From Steroidobacteraceae bacterium (GTDB lineage Bacteria; Pseudomonadota; Gammaproteobacteria; Steroidobacterales; Steroidobacteraceae), in NCBI GenBank assembly GCA_019187185.1, contig JABAQU010000020.1, forward strand, positions 62,001 through 126,000: a stretch of 64,000 nucleotides of DNA, given 5' to 3'. The position numbers were made by a program, and so were the translations under genes. A model generated the notes under the pieces. It did no database searches and was not told the origin of the DNA. It was given only the letters and a program-made list of their open reading frames with translations. Shown here piece by piece: positions 1 through 8,950 of this stretch. Numbering within the stretch: position 1 is the first letter of the stretch; each line of letters starts with the position of its first letter.

Positions 1-869
1 GTCGGATCGAAGATGCCGCCCGAATAGTAGCTCCAGGCCTGCGTGAACGCCGGAGTCTGATCGATGTCGCTGTAGTCGAAACTGTAGTCGATCGTGAGAG
101 CATCGCCCGGCTCGAAGCGCAATTGCACCATACCGCTGCGGCTATTGAGATCCTGGACCTCCGAGTCCGGCGACACGCCGGCCAGAGGTACGCCCGCAAC
201 AGGGTTGGGGACGAGATCCACGAAGCCGTCGCGCCGTGAGATCTGGCCCGAAAGCTTGATGCTCAGCGGTCCAATGGCAGGCAGGTCCACGGACGACTTG
301 AGCTGCCGGTAGTTGAAGTTGCCATACGAGGCCTGAGCAGACACGCCGAATGCCCCGCTAGGCTTTTTGCTGATGATATTGATGGCGCCGGCGAGGGTGT
401 TGCGACCGTAGAGCGTGCCTTGGGGCCCGCGCAAGATCTCGATGCGGTCAATGTCGGCAATATCGAAAAGGGCTGCCTGTGACTTGCCCATGTAGACGCC
501 GTCGAAGTAGAGACCGACCGCCGGCTCCCAGGTGAGGGAAGGATTCAAGGTCGTGGTGCCACGGATCGCAATCAGCGAGACCGTCGTGAAAGACCCGCCC
601 CGCTCGATACTGACATTCGGCGCCAGGCTCCCGAGCTGCTCGATCGAGGTAATGCTGCGTTGCTCCAGCCAGGCATTGCTGACGGCCGATACCGCAATTG
701 GCACCTCCTGCAGATTCTGCGCGCGCTTCTGCGCCGTGACCACCACCTCTGCGAGGCCCTCATCTTCAGCGAACGCACCGCTCGACGTCAGATACAGCAG
801 AATGGTTGCCGCCGCGCAGGCAGGGTGCTGCCCGAATCCCCGTCCGATTCCCTGCCCGAATCCGATCAT
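1..869 (-). CDS. TonB-dependent outer-membrane receptor, N-terminal part (cut by left edge)
   Basis: Reading leftwards from ATG at 869 gives an open frame of 289 codons that runs off the window. It begins with a basic/hydrophobic signal peptide ending near SGAFA, then a TonB-box-like segment EVVVTAQKRAQNLQEVPIAV, then the plug domain with DGVYMGK, DRIEILRGPQGTLYGRNT and GAINIISKKPSG. These are hallmarks of the large iron-complex/substrate receptors of oligotrophic proteobacteria. A purine-rich GAGAGGG lies about 8 bases before the ATG and supports this start. Most of the beta-barrel is missing from view, so the substrate cannot be inferred. It lies 185 bases downstream of the LuxR-type regulator gene on the same strand, and that gap holds no gene. 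Confidence 0.9.
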   Translation of the reverse strand, partial: MIGFGQGIGRGFGQHPACAAATILLYLTSSGAFAEDEGLAEVVVTAQKRAQNLQEVPIAVSAVSNAWLEQRSITSIEQLGSLAPNVSIERGGSFTTVSLIAIRGTTTLNPSLTWEPAVGLYFDGVYMGKSQAALFDIADIDRIEILRGPQGTLYGRNTLAGAINIISKKPSGAFGVSAQASYGNFNYRQLKSSVDLPAIGPLSIKLSGQISRRDGFVDLVPNPVAGVPLAGVSPDSEVQDLNSRSGMVQLRFEPGDALTIDYSFDYSDIDQTPAFTQAWSYYSGGIFDP

Positions 870-1054
870 GATCTGGCCCTCTCGAGAATGGCGACGCCCC
901 GCGCGGACATCGCTCGCCTCGACTCTGGACGAGATCGACTCGGTTCGCCTAGTGCCACCTGACCCTACGTCAATCGCACTCTGATGCGCCCGGCCAGTTG
1001 CTGCTGCTTTGATCGAATCGCGTACGCAGTTGCACCGCAACGCGGGGAGGCACC

Positions 1055-2215
1055 TCATCGAAGGAGCGCGAAGCTCCGATAGACAATTCGCACCAGATCC
1101 GTCTGACCCTTGATGCCCATCCTCTGATAGATGTCGATCGAGTAGTTGCGGGCAGTGCGCTCGGCGATCCCCATTTCCGTCGCAGCCTCCGCGAGGGTAC
1201 GGCCGTCTGCCATCAGGAGTGCGAGTCGGGCCTGCTGGCGCGTGAGGCCGAAGAGTTCGGCGATCAGGCCGTGAGACATGTTGTTCGAGGGCTGGAAGGC
1301 ATCGAGGTTCCGGGCGAGATCGCTGATGTAGACGACGACGTGCGGCGCCTGCTCGCTCTGATAGTAGGGCATCAGCGGCACCGGGCGGACGAGCAGCCCC
1401 AGCATGGCGTCAGGCCGCGAGCCGATGCGGATCAGCCTGCCATGCGGCGTCTGGCCGCGCACCCCGCAGCCACCGGCGACAGCGGCCAGCGCGTCGTCGA
1501 GAGCCCGCTGGGCTTTCGACTCCAGCAGCACGATCTTGCGGTTGCGAATCCGGATATCCGGTCGGGCGGCGAGGATCGCGCTGGCGGCGGAGTTGCAGTG
1601 AATCACCTCGCTACGGCCGTTCAACAGCAGTCCGCCCAGGACGAAATGGTCGATCGTTTCCTCGTAGAGCGACTTCTCGGCTTCCGTGCGCATCAGGGCC
1701 GCGTAAAGTCGAAGTGCCCGCTCCAGGTGCGGCAGGAGCTTGCGGAATAATTCCTGCTCACCCTGACCGAACGGGCGCTGCGCATCGCGTCTGATCACAT
1801 CCAGCCAGCAGCGCATGCCGCCGGGTTCCGCGAAGCCCATCCTGAGCGTGTACGCGATCTGGCAGGCCCTGAGGAATTCCGCATAGGCCGGGTTGGCCTT
1901 GAAGGCATCGATGATGACGATCTGGCCGGGAGCCACCCGATCGGTTCTCAGCGGATCGGACTCCATGTGGCGGGCGACATAGATCCGCTCCGCCTGGTTC
2001 CAGTCGATGAGGTCGTCGGGATCATCGGCCATCACGTAGGCGTCCATGCCGCCGTCGTTCGGATGATGCAGGGTGATGGCCGCGGCCCGGTCCCCGGAGA
2101 TCCGCCGCAGTTCGTGCAGGAACATCTCCCAGGGGCGGGGTTCGAGCGGGCCTTCGTAGGCGAGTTCGATCAGCCGGTGAAACTGATCCAGCGATACATC
2201 CGGATCGGGGGACAT
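1055..2215 (-). CDS. LuxR-type HTH transcriptional regulator
   Basis: A 386-residue protein. The C-terminal 65 residues form a LuxR/GerE helix-turn-helix (FGLTRQQARLALLMADGRTL, then AATEMGIAERTARNYSIDIY). The long N-terminal part, about 310 residues, has no receiver domain; it looks like a PAS/GAF-type or autoinducer-like sensory region, with a probable second PAS-like segment near 180-290. This single-component architecture is common among regulators placed beside TonB-receptor catabolic islands. It sits between the two TonB receptor genes and the FAD oxidoreductase on the same strand, so it plausibly controls that set. The ligand is not inferable. ATG at 2215 is the natural start, preceded by 123 bases of non-coding sequence. 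Confidence 0.85.
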   Translation of the reverse strand: MSPDPDVSLDQFHRLIELAYEGPLEPRPWEMFLHELRRISGDRAAAITLHHPNDGGMDAYVMADDPDDLIDWNQAERIYVARHMESDPLRTDRVAPGQIVIIDAFKANPAYAEFLRACQIAYTLRMGFAEPGGMRCWLDVIRRDAQRPFGQGEQELFRKLLPHLERALRLYAALMRTEAEKSLYEETIDHFVLGGLLLNGRSEVIHCNSAASAILAARPDIRIRNRKIVLLESKAQRALDDALAAVAGGCGVRGQTPHGRLIRIGSRPDAMLGLLVRPVPLMPYYQSEQAPHVVVYISDLARNLDAFQPSNNMSHGLIAELFGLTRQQARLALLMADGRTLAEAATEMGIAERTARNYSIDIYQRMGIKGQTDLVRIVYRSFALLR

Positions 2216-2338
2216 GTGCGGGCGAAACCGTCGAGCTGGCCGAGGATCTTCCGGGCGGCTCGAGTCTGCGAGAATTGCCGGCGCGGGGCAAGCCAGGGAG
2301 CCGGGGAGCGCCGCCCTCGGGGCGCGGGACCGTGTCGC

Positions 2339-3667
2339 TCAGTCCAGAGCGCCTCTCAGACGACCGCGAAGGGCCATGCCCTGCACCATGACGCTCACTG
2401 CTGGATCGTAGAGGAACCGGAGCGGATAGCGAGCGGGTGCCGTCAGACGCGTAGGCAGCTCGTCGTAGCGGTCGCGATGAATCGCTTCCGCCAGCACGCG
2501 GCCGAACTGCGTACAGGTGGTGATACCAAGGCCGTTGCAGGCGATCGGCGCGAGGAACCCGGGCGCGATGTCGTGGATGCGCGGCAGGCCGTCGAGCGTA
2601 TTGGCGGTTCTGCCGGTCCAGTAGGCCTCGACTTCAAGCGCCTCGCCGTCGAGTCGTGGAAAGGTCTTGCGCAGCCAGTTGCGCAGTGCCCGGGCGAACG
2701 GCTCGGCGCGATCGGCCCGGCCTGGTGCGGGGATACTCGCGAAGTAGAACCGGCCGGTGACATCCTTTTGCACGGCGGCGGGAACTCCGAGCTGGCTCAG
2801 CGTCGCGCCCGAAGGCACCAGCGCATCCGCCACCGAGGCCGGCAGGGGCTTGAAGCTGACGACGCCGGGGATGCCCGGATAGAACGCCCGGGTCATCCGG
2901 GGGATGGCCTCGGTGACATAGGCATTGGTGCAGGCGACCACCTGGCCGGCGAGCACACTGCCGCCATCCGTCGAGACAGACCATCGATTGTCGCGGCGTT
3001 GCACGCCCGTGACCGCAGAGTGCGTGAATACCCGGGCGCCAAGGCCGGCCGCGGCGGCTGCCAGGCCGTGGGTGTAGGCGTAGGAGTTGATGCGGCCGCC
3101 GGATCGTTGACGAAGCCCGGCCACGAAGCGCGACGAGCCGGTGGCGGCTTCGGTTGCAGCCGCATCCAGCAGCTCCATCGCAATGCCCTGCGATTCCCAG
3201 TAGCGTTGCCCCTCCTCGAGATGCGGAATATCGCCTGTGCGATTGGTCAGCACGATGTGACCGCTGGGCGTGTAGTTGCAGGCGATCCCGAAGCGACGGA
3301 CGAGCTCATCGACGACCGCGGGTCCGCTGCGCACGAGGTCCAGGTAGCGGGCACCACCTTCCGGAAGGCGGCGAATGCCTGCCGGCAGCCGCATTCCCTC
3401 GACATGGGTCGCGACGTGACCGGCATTGCGCCCCGAGGCGCCGAAGCCGATGTCTCCCGCCTCGAGCAGCACCACACCAACGCCGCGCTCGCGCAGGTGA
3501 AGTGCCAGTGATGTGCCGAGCAGGCCGCCGCCGATGACGGCCACGTCGGCCGAGAGCGCACCTTGCAGGCGCGGATAGCGCCGGATCGCCGCAGCGTCCG
3601 CGGCTCTCACCCAGCCGACGTGCTCGAGCCCGATGCAGCCGGTCCTGTACAGCCTCCTGTCGCGCAT
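2339..3667 (-). CDS. FAD-dependent oxidoreductase, DadA/OrdL (DAO) family
   Basis: A 442-residue protein. After about 40 residues comes the Rossmann FAD-binding motif ADVAVIGGGLLGTSLALHLR, followed by LLEAGDIGFGASGRNAGHV, the typical DAO-family arrangement of D-amino-acid dehydrogenase, sarcosine oxidase and gamma-glutamylputrescine oxidase. The C-terminal FAD contact region shows YWTGRTANTLDGLPRIHDI and ACNGLGITTCTQFG. Members oxidise C-N bonds of amino acids, N-methyl amines or polyamine conjugates to imines. The open frame extends further upstream, but the ATG at 3667 lies 14 bases beyond the TonB receptor stop and gives the expected family N-terminus. Co-transcription with the receptor upstream is likely. 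The substrate is unknown; an amine or amino acid is the family-level expectation. Confidence 0.85.
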   Translation of the reverse strand: MRDRRLYRTGCIGLEHVGWVRAADAAAIRRYPRLQGALSADVAVIGGGLLGTSLALHLRERGVGVVLLEAGDIGFGASGRNAGHVATHVEGMRLPAGIRRLPEGGARYLDLVRSGPAVVDELVRRFGIACNYTPSGHIVLTNRTGDIPHLEEGQRYWESQGIAMELLDAAATEAATGSSRFVAGLRQRSGGRINSYAYTHGLAAAAAGLGARVFTHSAVTGVQRRDNRWSVSTDGGSVLAGQVVACTNAYVTEAIPRMTRAFYPGIPGVVSFKPLPASVADALVPSGATLSQLGVPAAVQKDVTGRFYFASIPAPGRADRAEPFARALRNWLRKTFPRLDGEALEVEAYWTGRTANTLDGLPRIHDIAPGFLAPIACNGLGITTCTQFGRVLAEAIHRDRYDELPTRLTAPARYPLRFLYDPAVSVMVQGMALRGRLRGALD

Positions 3668-3681
3668 CGATCCGGTCGGGA

Positions 3682-5973
3682 TCAGTATTCGAACGACAGG
3701 TTGATGCCGTAAGTCGCCGGCTCTGCCCAGGCGATGGCCTGGCCGTAGAAGCCCGCGATCGCGCCGCCCTCCGGCACGGGGCCGTCGCCAGAGGGTATGA
3801 CGTGCACCGGATACTTCTCGTCGAGCACGTTCTTGCCCCAGAGGCTGACCCGCAGGCGCTGATCGTGCTGCAGATCGCGTGAGAACGTCAGGCGCGCATC
3901 GAGGAGACCGTAGGAAGGCTGCGAGTTGAAGTCGCGGCCCGGGATCGCACGGCCGCCCCCCGAGTCCTGGAAGACCTTGTCCTGCCAACGATAGCCAACA
4001 GTCGCCTCGAGCGTGCCGGCATCACGACGCAGCAGCGTGTAGTCCGCGCGGACATCGAAGGAACTCCTCGGCGCGTGCGGTATGACGAAGACATCGGCAA
4101 TGTTGTCTCCGGGCTGATAGGGGGAGCCTGGATTTACCGTGGCATCGAACAGGCTGCCCGGGACGGCATCGATGCGGTCGATCTTGGTGTCCAGCCAGGC
4201 GTAGTTGAGACTCAGCGTGAGGTCTTCCACCGGTGCGACCAGCAGCTCGAGCTCCGCGCCGCCAATGGTGGCCTTGCCCGCATTGAAGACTGCCGACGCG
4301 AAGCTCACCGGATCGACCGTGATGTTCACCTGCATGTCGTCGTACTTCGCGTAGAAGGCCGCCGCATTCAGCCGGACACGTCGATAGAACAAGTAGGACT
4401 TGAGGCCGAGCTCGTAGCTCGTGAGCTTTTCGGGGCCGAAGATTGCCTGATCGAAGGCACCGATGCCTGCGCCCGCATAGACGCCACCCGCCCTGAAACC
4501 GGTCGCGACCTTGGCGTAGGTGTCGACGTCGTCGGTCCAGTGGTACTGGGCAGTGAACGAGGGATTGAAGCGGCTGAAGCTCAGGTCCGCGATCGCACCC
4601 GTCGCCGCGCCGTCTTCGACGACGAAGCCGCTCACTGACTGGAACCGTTCGCCGGTCCTATCCTCCTTCGTGTAGCGCGCGCCGACCGTCAGGTCGAGCT
4701 TCTGCTGCAGCACCTGCGGCGTCCAGGTCAACTGCCCGTAGACGGCCCGCGATTCGGTGTCGGCGTCCAGCAGACTCGTGCGTTCGAGGAAGAAGTCGGG
4801 AAACACGCTGTTCCTGTAGCCTGAGCCACCTTCCTTGAAGTAGTACAGCCCCGCGACATACTGCAGGCCGAGTCCGGAAGCCTTGCCGACGAACTGCACT
4901 TCCTGGCTGAACTGATGTGCCTTCAGGCGATCCTCGGTGTTCAGTCCGAAGGGCATCTGCGGAGCGAAGGTGAATGCCTCCGCGTAGTTCTGGAAGAAGT
5001 GGCTGTCGATCGTGCGATAGCCGGTCAGCGACTTGATGGTGAGCGCTTCGCTCGGGCTCCAGCTCAGGGTCAGGCCGTGAGCATCGTAGCGCGCTTCGCT
5101 CAGCGGCAGATCGATCGGACGATAAGTCGTCTCGGGTGCCTCGCGCGGCACTGCCGGATAAATGAAGCCGTTGATGTCGAGGCCGGCGAGCGAGGCGTTG
5201 TGGTAGTAGATCGGCGTGGAGTCGAGTGTGCCGAGTTCGAAGAAGTAGTCGGCCTGCAGCGAGGGCGCCAGATCCCAGCGCAACTGCAGGCGTCCGGCGC
5301 GCTGCGCCTGCTCGCCGTAGTCGTGGGAAGAGCCGGCGTTCTTCACGTAGCCGTCGACCGAACTCGCGAGGAACGACACTTTGGCGGCGAGACCGTGCCA
5401 TGCCGGCAGGTCGACCGTAGTGAGGCTGCGAAAGAGGTTCCGATTTCCGAAGTCGAGTGACTCCCGCAGGCCGAACTCGCCGCTCGGCTTGCGCGTGATC
5501 AGGTTGACCGCGCCTCCGGTGGTATTGCGCCCGTAGAGTGTGCCCTGCGGCCCCCGGAGCACTTCCACGCGCTCGATATCGGCGAGATCAAAGGTCGAAA
5601 CATTCGGGCGGGCGATCAGGAATCCATCCTCGTACAGACCAACCGCGGGATTGCTGTTCACCTGGCCCGGGTCCGCTTCGCCCTGGCCGCGCATGTAGAG
5701 AATCAGGGTGTCGGAGGCAGCCGGGAAAGGCGAAAAGGAGATGCTGGGCGTGGACTGCGCGACACCGGCAAAACTCGTGATGCCACGGTTCTCGAGCTCC
5801 TCGCCGCTCAACGCGGTGATGGCGATCGGCACATCCTGAAGGTTCTCCTCCTGCTTCTGCGCAGTAACGGTGACCTCCTGCAGCACCGGCTGTTCCTGCG
5901 CGAGCAGGCTCGTCGATGCACAGACCGCGATCCCGGTTGCGGCTACCCGAAAGAGCAAGTCGCGCGAATCCAT
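3682..5973 (-). CDS. TonB-dependent outer-membrane receptor
   Basis: A 763-residue receptor. It has a signal peptide (MDSRDLLFRVAATGIAVCAS...), a TonB-box-like EVTVTAQKQEENLQDVPIAI, a plug with DIERVEVLRGPQGTLYGRNT and GAVNLITRKPSGE, and a C-terminal barrel ending in NLSFEY with a terminal aromatic. I chose the ATG at 5973 because it begins the signal peptide and has a GGGGGA Shine-Dalgarno 7-8 bases upstream; an in-frame upstream codon at 6039 adds only non-conserved sequence. The gene is followed after 14 bases by the DAO-family oxidoreductase and preceded, after 105 bases, by an MFS carrier. Together these suggest a pathway that imports and oxidises one compound. The substrate is not determinable from sequence. 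Confidence 0.92.
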   Translation of the reverse strand: MDSRDLLFRVAATGIAVCASTSLLAQEQPVLQEVTVTAQKQEENLQDVPIAITALSGEELENRGITSFAGVAQSTPSISFSPFPAASDTLILYMRGQGEADPGQVNSNPAVGLYEDGFLIARPNVSTFDLADIERVEVLRGPQGTLYGRNTTGGAVNLITRKPSGEFGLRESLDFGNRNLFRSLTTVDLPAWHGLAAKVSFLASSVDGYVKNAGSSHDYGEQAQRAGRLQLRWDLAPSLQADYFFELGTLDSTPIYYHNASLAGLDINGFIYPAVPREAPETTYRPIDLPLSEARYDAHGLTLSWSPSEALTIKSLTGYRTIDSHFFQNYAEAFTFAPQMPFGLNTEDRLKAHQFSQEVQFVGKASGLGLQYVAGLYYFKEGGSGYRNSVFPDFFLERTSLLDADTESRAVYGQLTWTPQVLQQKLDLTVGARYTKEDRTGERFQSVSGFVVEDGAATGAIADLSFSRFNPSFTAQYHWTDDVDTYAKVATGFRAGGVYAGAGIGAFDQAIFGPEKLTSYELGLKSYLFYRRVRLNAAAFYAKYDDMQVNITVDPVSFASAVFNAGKATIGGAELELLVAPVEDLTLSLNYAWLDTKIDRIDAVPGSLFDATVNPGSPYQPGDNIADVFVIPHAPRSSFDVRADYTLLRRDAGTLEATVGYRWQDKVFQDSGGGRAIPGRDFNSQPSYGLLDARLTFSRDLQHDQRLRVSLWGKNVLDEKYPVHVIPSGDGPVPEGGAIAGFYGQAIAWAEPATYGINLSFEY

Positions 5974-6078
5974 GGCGAATCCCCCAGGATGGCGTTGCAG
6001 ACAAGGTAGGCGCACATACCGCCCGCCCACTAGGGGCAAATGGCATGCATGCGCGGCACCCGTCGCAGCGCAGCGGGG

Positions 6079-7281
6079 CTACTTCGGCAGGCGCAGGGCG
6101 GGCACGATCGACAGGGCGGCAATGACCGCGGACAGTCCGAAGGCCGTCATGTAGCTCTGCGTGGCGTCATGGATGGCGCCAGTGAGCACAGGACCAAACG
6201 CGGAGACCAGGCCGGTGAGGAAGTTGCTGAGACCAAGGAGTGTGCCGAGATTGCCTGGCCCCGCAGCATCAGCGAGCAGAATGGGAGCAAACTGGAGCGG
6301 CGAGTTCACTACCGCACCCCACAGCACGGAGAACGCGACGCCGACGGCGATTCCGGCGCTGCTCGTGTCGATGCCGGGGAGCAGAAGGCAGCCAAACACG
6401 AGGACCGAGAGCGCCGCGATCAGCACGCGCCGCGGTCCGAAGCGGTCGATGAGCGGTCCGAGAACCATCGAGCCGGCGAACGTGGCCAGCGCCGAGCCGC
6501 TGTAGAAGAGCACGGCCTTCGATTCGGGGAATCCGAGATCTGTCAGGAAAGGAATCAGATGGAAGTAGATTCCGTAGAAGCTCAGCTGCGAGAGGACCAG
6601 CACGAGCGTCACGAGCCGGAAAGTTCGCCCCCGCATCAATTCGGGCAGCGGCGGGCCTCCACCGGATATCGGGCGCTTCTCGTGTCCATGGGTTCCGCGA
6701 CGGGCCAGCGCGAGGATGATCGGCAGGCCGATGAGCAGATTGAGGCATGCGATTCCTGCCATGACCGGTCGCCAGCCGTGATCGCGCACGAGCGGTGCGA
6801 TCGCTATCGGCAGCAAGGTGGCGCCGACTGCAGAAACGGCCAGCAGGACGCCGAGCGCCAGTCCACGCCGGTCCGGGACCCATTCCGAGATCACGACGGT
6901 GCATGGCACGTACGTCGCGGCACCCAGACCCGCACCTGTCGCGGCAAACCCGGCGACGAGTGCGGTGAGCGTCTGGCTCCGGCTCGCTAGCCCGTAGCTG
7001 GTGGCAATCAGCACAGTCCCGCAGGTCATGACGACACGGGCACCGATACGGTCGACCAGAAGACCGGCCATCGGCAGAATCGCGGCCATTGCCAATACGA
7101 ACGCGGTAAGTGCGCTCCCCATTTGCTCGCCTGTCCAGCCGAAATCCTGGCGTATCGGCTCGACGAAAGCTCCGAGTGAACCGATGGTCGTGCCAAGGGC
7201 CACTGCGCTCCAGAATGACAGCCCGGCGACAATCCACCAGGGTCGCGCTGCGGGAGACAGAAGCGCGGCGCGCGGGCGCAC
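6079..7281 (-). CDS. MFS transporter (monocarboxylate/OFA-like)
   Basis: A 400-residue membrane protein with about twelve hydrophobic segments in two halves. Between TM2 and TM3 it has the MFS motif A-like LLVDRIGARVVM, repeated in the second half as PLIDRFGPRRVL. The arrangement resembles the oxalate/formate and monocarboxylate branch of the family, which carries small organic acids. It starts with GTG at 7281, eight bases after the RidA-like gene's stop, so the two are probably one transcript. No good Shine-Dalgarno is visible, consistent with translational coupling to the upstream gene. It would supply the inner-membrane step for whatever the neighbouring TonB receptor brings into the periplasm. 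The substrate is unknown. Confidence 0.85.
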   Translation of the reverse strand: MRPRAALLSPAARPWWIVAGLSFWSAVALGTTIGSLGAFVEPIRQDFGWTGEQMGSALTAFVLAMAAILPMAGLLVDRIGARVVMTCGTVLIATSYGLASRSQTLTALVAGFAATGAGLGAATYVPCTVVISEWVPDRRGLALGVLLAVSAVGATLLPIAIAPLVRDHGWRPVMAGIACLNLLIGLPIILALARRGTHGHEKRPISGGGPPLPELMRGRTFRLVTLVLVLSQLSFYGIYFHLIPFLTDLGFPESKAVLFYSGSALATFAGSMVLGPLIDRFGPRRVLIAALSVLVFGCLLLPGIDTSSAGIAVGVAFSVLWGAVVNSPLQFAPILLADAAGPGNLGTLLGLSNFLTGLVSAFGPVLTGAIHDATQSYMTAFGLSAVIAALSIVPALRLPK

Positions 7282-7289
7282 GGTATCGA

Positions 7290-7694
7290 TCAGGGCAGCG
7301 CCGCCACGGCGCTGATTTCGATCAGTGCCTCACTGCTGCTGAGACTTGCGACACCGATCAGGTTGAAGGCATGTGGCGGAAACGGCTTCCCGTCGCAGGC
7401 GACGCGTGCGGCCGCCGCGAACTCATCCGCGCGCGCCGGATTCAGGCCGACGATATAGACGTTGCTGCTGACGACATCCGCCGGCCCGGCACCCGCCGCT
7501 CGCAGCGCGATGTGCAGATTCGCGAAGGCGGCAAGTGCCTGGGCATGGAGGCTGTCGCCGCCCGCCATCCTGAATTCGCGATCGAGCGCCGTCTGGCCGG
7601 CGATGAAGGCGAGTCTGCCGGGAGGCGAAATCACCACGTGGGAGAGTGGAGGGTAGCTGAACAGCGAATCGGGGTTGATGTGCTCGGTGGCCAT
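7290..7694 (-). CDS. RidA/YjgF/UK114-superfamily protein lacking the catalytic arginine
   Basis: A 134-residue, full-length Rid-fold protein. RidA proper hydrolyses reactive enamines/imines released by PLP enzymes and amine oxidases, using an arginine (Arg105 in E. coli RidA). Aligning HAFNLIGVASL with the E. coli segment PARSCVEVARL puts Phe where that Arg should be, while the downstream glutamate (LIEIS) is kept. It therefore belongs to one of the Arg-less Rid groups, often found beside catabolic oxidases, and may not be a deaminase. It is the first gene of a leftward set with the MFS carrier and is divergent from the HDAC-like hydrolase. ATG at 7694 has GGAG about 10 bases upstream. Confidence 0.85.
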   Translation of the reverse strand: MATEHINPDSLFSYPPLSHVVISPPGRLAFIAGQTALDREFRMAGGDSLHAQALAAFANLHIALRAAGAGPADVVSSNVYIVGLNPARADEFAAAARVACDGKPFPPHAFNLIGVASLSSSEALIEISAVAALP

Positions 7695-7837
7695 GCAATA
7701 TTTCTCCAGTCCTGTGGACGCCGTCGCATCCTGTGCACGCTACAGCCGGAATTTCTCACCTGCCAGTGCCAAGTGCCACTGGCGCGGTGGCCTGCGCGGA
7801 CCGAAAGTGCTCCGACCAATGGAAGATGGGCATTGCA

Positions 7838-8941
7838 ATGAAGACGGGATTGCTGTGGGACGAACGATATTTCTGGTACGACTTCGGCGATTACCGCAAC
7901 CTCATGGGAGGGCACCCGTACATACAGCCGGGCTCCTTCGCCGAGACGCCCGAGTCCAAGCGCCGGATCCTCAATCTGCTCGCCACGAGTGGAATGCTGC
8001 CGCGACTGCACGCGTTGCGACCGGATCCTGTCGACGCTCGGGAGCTCTGCTGCGTCCACGACGAGGCATATGTGGACGCCGTGAGGGCGCTCAGCGCCGG
8101 AGCAGGCGGGAGCCTCGGTCCCGGCGTGCCAGTGCCGGCCGGCGGCTATGAAATCGCTGCGCTCGCCGTCGGCGGCACGCGCCGCGCGATCGATGCGGTG
8201 CTGCGCGGAGAGGTCAACAACGCCTATGCCCTGGTCAGGCCCCCGGGCCACCATGCGGAACGTGATCGAGGCTGGGGGCTCTGCATTTTCTCCAATGCGG
8301 CCGTCGCGACGAAGCTCGCGATGCGCGAGCACCGGCTCGCGCGCGTGGCGATCGTCGACTGGGATGCGCACCACGGCAACGGCACGGAATCGGCGTTCTA
8401 CGAAGACCCGTCCGTCCTCACGATATCCATACACCAGGACCTGGTCGTGCCGGGGCGCGGCGCCGTGCAGGATTTCGGGCGCGGTGCGGGTGAGGGTTAC
8501 AACATCAACATCCCGCTACCTCCGGGCTCCGGGACGGGCGCCTATCTCGCGACGATCGACCGGGTCATTGCCCCTGCTCTCAGGCGCTTCAAGCCCGAAC
8601 TCATATTGGTCGCGAGCGGCCTCGATGCCCATAGCAGTGACCCGACCGCACGCATGCTGCTGATGAGCGACTCGTACCGCATCATGGGCAAGCGGCTGGT
8701 CGATCTCGCGGTCGAGCTGTGCGATGGCCGCCTCGTCATGACACACGAGGGAGGCTACGAGCCCACGGCGACACCGTTCTGCGCGCTGGCGCTCATGGAG
8801 GCCATGTCCGGCATTCGCACTGAAGTGCGCGATCCCTTCGGGGAAATTCGCGAGGAATCTCTCGGCGATCACCAGCGACTGCAGCCACACCAGGAAACCG
8901 TGATCGAACAGGCCGAAGCCCTGCTTGCCCGAGTGCATTGA
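7838..8941 (+). CDS. Histone-deacetylase-superfamily amidohydrolase (class II HDAC-like / acetylpolyamine amidohydrolase type)
   Basis: A 367-residue Zn-dependent deacylase. The tandem catalytic histidines are in RPPGHHAE (138-139). The zinc ligands are Asp176 and His178 in DWDAHHGNGTE and Asp263 in SGLDAHSSDP. The transition-state tyrosine is Tyr307 in HEGGYEP. All key residues are present, so it should be active. Bacterial members deacetylate polyamines, acetoin-related compounds or other N-acyl amines. I chose ATG at 7838: it begins the conserved N-terminus (MKTGLLWDER) and has GGAAGATGGG upstream; in-frame starts at 7733 and 7826 are less convincing. It is divergent from the Rid/MFS genes, and the TetR gene converges on it nine bases downstream. 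A role in releasing a free amine from an acylated substrate fits the neighbourhood. Confidence 0.88.
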   Translation: MKTGLLWDERYFWYDFGDYRNLMGGHPYIQPGSFAETPESKRRILNLLATSGMLPRLHALRPDPVDARELCCVHDEAYVDAVRALSAGAGGSLGPGVPVPAGGYEIAALAVGGTRRAIDAVLRGEVNNAYALVRPPGHHAERDRGWGLCIFSNAAVATKLAMREHRLARVAIVDWDAHHGNGTESAFYEDPSVLTISIHQDLVVPGRGAVQDFGRGAGEGYNINIPLPPGSGTGAYLATIDRVIAPALRRFKPELILVASGLDAHSSDPTARMLLMSDSYRIMGKRLVDLAVELCDGRLVMTHEGGYEPTATPFCALALMEAMSGIRTEVRDPFGEIREESLGDHQRLQPHQETVIEQAEALLARVH

Positions 8942-8950
8942 GCCGCGCAG

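Noticed and set aside
1967-3511. A 514-codon plus-strand frame opposite the FAD oxidoreductase.
   Set aside because: Composition is that of a GC shadow, and it overlaps the conserved FAD motif on the other strand.
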